Part shown: positions 60,940-64,000 of the stretch, in pieces | Layout of the letters: every line of letters starts with the position of its first letter | Numbering within the stretch: the stretch's first letter is position 1 | Source of the DNA: Syngnathus acus | Taxonomy: Eukaryota > Chordata > Actinopteri > Syngnathiformes > Syngnathidae | Assembly: GCF_901709675.1 (NCBI RefSeq) | Contig: NC_051103.1 | Location: 8,291,501-8,355,500 of the forward strand | Length of the DNA: 64,000 nt | Reading direction: 5' to 3' | The notes under the pieces: generated by a model | Database searches by the model: none | Seen by the model: the letters and a program-made list of their open reading frames with translations, nothing else | Told to the model about the DNA's origin: nothing | Program-made: the position numbers and the translations under genes

Positions 60940-62392
60940 ATATTCGAGTGAGGTGGAAAATGGTGAATTGGACATGAGGTAGTGTTGATGTAGAGAATTT
61001 TGTTAAGTAATAAGTGAAAAATGTTCAGCGCTGAATAATTGATCACCCCCCCCTGCCCCTCATCCTCGGCACACTCCCTCCCTCCCTCCCTCATTTGCAC
61101 TCATACATGTTGATGAAGTGTCACGTCTCTGCTTAGCAGTGGAGGAAAGTCCCTCAATCCTCACACACACACACACACACACACAATGTATATTGGCATG
61201 ATAGGGCCCAGTGAAGCTCATTAAGATTTATGGTGAAGTATAGTGGAGGAGGAGGACTGCCGCACCTACTGTGTGGAAATGGAAGCTTTGCACTTTTATT
61301 GAGGTTGATCACGAAACTAGTTTGATTTTCCTGTGATCCTGTTGAGACGGATGCTTTTGTTTCCCCAAAGCTCATAAAAAAAGGCAAAAGTGTTCCTCTT
61401 ATTTCTGTTTTATTCATCATGTCTTCCCACAACATGTCGCTTAAGTGCACAGCAGTTGCCTTCTGCTTCTTTTCCCGCGTGATTCCTTTTGAACCTTTGT
61501 TTTTGGGCTGTACATATTTCTGTCGTGCATTGCATTTGCATGACGGATCAAAATGTAATGGAATGTAAGTTTTAATTTTCCCTTTTTTCCCTTTGACTAT
61601 TTTGTGTTTTCCCCGTGAAGGCGCTTTTAATAAAGTTGTCTTTCATTTGCTCCAGGTGTCATGTCGTTTCACAGCCCGGTGCTTTTATTTAATCTCTTAT
61701 TCATGATAGTCATGTTCGCTACCTTCTCCTCGACGTGTCCTGGCAGACCTGTCAATGTGTAGCAAAGAGCATATACAGTACATACAGTCCGATGATGAAT
61801 GGTGTCGAGAAGGGGGGAGTGGCAGCTCACTATGTTTTCTTTATCTAGAAAATGAATAGCGCAACATTTGATGTTGGGACGGACTATTTCGAACCCAAAT
61901 CAGATTGACGGAAATAGTCATCTTCCGAGCTTCCACGTCGTAAAATCTTTGGACAATTCGACCGTGGGTTGAAAAAGAAAGTGGTTTTAACAGCAGCATC
62001 TGGCATGGCATGCTTGTGGTCAGCAGGAGCAGATTGCTATACGTTGGCCCCTGTTGACCCTGCCACCCGGCAGTCCAGCTCTCCGATAAATGGGCAATCA
62101 CGCCGACTGCAATTTCGTGACAACAATCCCCCGTTCATTTTTCACCTCGGCCAATTTTCATTTGAGTGTTTTGAGGCAAACTTGACCGTTTCCCCTTTTG
62201 ACTCACTCATTGAAATATTCTATTATTTCTTCCTTTTTTATGTTGTTGTTGAAATATCCCATCGACTCTTTTGCTGCCAAAACAATCCTAGTGTCTGCCA
62301 GCTTGGGTTATTGTTGTTATCGGTCATTCTCTAAAAAATGGCTGTGGTCTCCACATCACCCCACGCCAATAGGATAAGGTTAGTCGTGGGTT
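60940..62392. other. non-coding with CTCC and CA tracts
   Basis: No gene seen. A CTCC tract lies at about 61074-61092 and a CA run at about 61161-61185. The 121-codon frame at 61969-62334 has no recognisable motif or splice support. Confidence 0.5.
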
Positions 62393-62500
62393 GGTGGGGG
62401 CGGCAAAGTTTAACAAAGCAGAGTTTCCTTTTTCATGACTACCTGGTGGTGGGGGCGGCAAAGTTTAACAAAGCATAGTTTCCTTCTTCATGACTACCTG
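62393..62500. repeat. 55-bp tandem duplication, two copies
   Basis: A unit beginning GGTGGGGGCGGCAAAGTTTA and ending TGACTACCTG occurs at about 62393-62447 and again at 62448-62500. It has only two or so substitutions (GCAGAG/GCATAG and CCTTTTTC/CCTTCTTC), implying a recent local duplication. Confidence 0.92.
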
Positions 62501-64000
62501 TGACCTTTAAGGATATTAACATCTGACATGATGAATTGTGTGTGCGTGGGCGTAGAATAAGAGGAGAGAAGGAAAGCCGGCCAATGGAAGTCACACACAG
62601 TGGACACTGTTGGAGTGTGAATGAAAATGAAAAGCATTGCAGCTTTGCACACATCAGCACTCTTGAGCCAGTGATGATGGCCTAAACACACCCACACTGA
62701 AGATTTGCTGCTTCCAATTGGAATCAAACGGCATCTTGCAAACTATTGTCACACTTTGTATTCTAATGTTGTCCGTTACGTATCTGCCTCCGATGTCTTC
62801 ATTCAGACATGAAAAATCCATTACGCCAGGCGCCACCATGCTTGCTTAATCCCATTTGCTCACAAGCAGTAAGTGCTTAGGTGGATATTCATAATTCTAT
62901 TCGCACAATTGACAGCAAATGCCTTGAAGAAATGGCTGAAAGCTGCTGAAAAAAAAAGCACCGTACCCTAGCCCAACTCCTCTGATAAGAATTGACTGGG
63001 TGTTAGGGAGTACGAAGAGAAAACATCCTCTGCCTCTGGTCTTCTTCCCCACTCGGTCTGATAATAGTCTCTTGAAAATCACAAAGGCTACAGAGGATGG
63101 AGGAGAGACTTTAAGTAGCGTTGGGAGACTAATCTCCACTCTGTTCGGTGGGGGAGTGCAGATAAGACCAGCTGGAGTATTGCAGAGGCCACACTTACTG
63201 TGCTAAAACAAAATACGGAAGGCTGACAAAATAGGAAGAAGATACACTGACAAAGATGATCAGCCTTTCTGAGGCTGCATTTACACCGCAGGCAAAAGGA
63301 GCCCGCTTCTGACTTACTAGACATGCCCAGATGTGAAACGTTGATGATTCGACAAAAAACGTCCAAGGTGAACCGATGGCAAATTCCTCATCATCGCTGC
63401 GTATGGATTTTTTTTTTTAAAACGTGTCTGTGTGGCCGGCCGCATGTGTTGCATTTCAAAAACGTACGAAATGTTGCACGTTGTTTTGCCTTATAACAAA
63501 ATAAATTCAAGGTAAAAATGTAAAGAAAACAAAAACAACAAAAGAAAAGAAAAACGAAAATTCTTATTTGAAAATTTCAATTCAATTTGATTGATAATAC
63601 ATAGCTGTAGTCAAAGTTAACAGACCTGCTCTAAAAACCGAAACGGAGCTAAAGGAAATTGCACTAACTTGCATTGAGAAAATGCAATTTCCCAATGAAT
63701 GAAAAATGCAACAATGAAAATGACTTAGAAGGCTTTTAAAGATGCAGACCTAGTCCTGCCTATTTGTATACGTCAACTTAAATTTGACTCGACAAAAACC
63801 CAAGGAAACCAAGAGCGCATTTTTGGGGGGAAATCAATGATTCATTTGGGTTTCCAAACTATTTTGGACATAAAATGTAGTGAAACACTCTAAAGGGATT
63901 CCCATGCCATGCCACAATCTGAATAGTACATTGCCACTTAACTGTCTAACCCTGAAATTGCCCTTTTTCGGGACAAGGAAACAAGCTGTATTGAACACCT
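62501..64000. other. non-coding sequence to the window end
   Basis: No gene seen. The last 600 bp are AT-rich. Open frames are under 95 codons and have no recognisable motifs. Confidence 0.5.

Overview
The window reads as vertebrate, most likely teleost fish, genomic DNA. No long intron-free genes are visible, and nothing looks bacterial, organellar or viral. Di-, tri-, tetra-, penta- and hexanucleotide microsatellites are dense. The transposon remnants are of types common in teleosts: a tRNA-derived SINE ending in repeated ACTTTA, fragments of an L2-clade LINE whose 3' end runs into a short TTTGAC/TTCTGA-type tail, and a BED-finger piece of a hAT-like DNA transposon. The species cannot be named from the sequence.

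The coding content is tiny. Three plus-strand segments look like exons of one or more large, intron-rich genes. A is a 119-bp internal exon candidate at 26614-26732. B is a first coding exon at 29842-29859 (six codons, then a strong donor), preceded by a leader with no ATG for about 856 bp. C is a second first-exon candidate at 47720-47845 (42 codons, then a strong donor), preceded by about 373 bp with no ATG. B and C both leave the spliced reading frame in phase 0, and A also does in its preferred frame. This fits alternative 5' exons of one plus-strand gene, but I did not recognise the protein, and the shared downstream exons would lie beyond position 64000.

Layout: 1-14.4 kb is non-coding with many pyrimidine-rich tracts on the plus strand. 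At 14.48-15.12 kb there are two L2 LINE pieces in opposite orientations. 15.1-26.6 kb is non-coding with a long compound tetranucleotide array at 24.1 kb. 26.6-29.9 kb holds exon candidates A and B. 31.5 kb has a second compound array, 35.8 kb the BED-finger remnant and 37.1 kb an internally deleted L2 element. 47.3-47.85 kb is promoter/exon C. 51.6-55.9 kb is unusually poor in simple repeats and is the best place to look for conserved non-coding elements. 58.3 kb has a strong GC-rich hairpin, 60.6 kb the SINE, and 58.6 and 62.4 kb short tandem duplications.

Most open reading frames in the window are chance or lie in translated microsatellites, and are not annotated. I found no new multi-gene system. 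The most useful leads are the two ATG-free leaders with strong donors, and the L2 element whose endonuclease region is fused directly to its 3' end.
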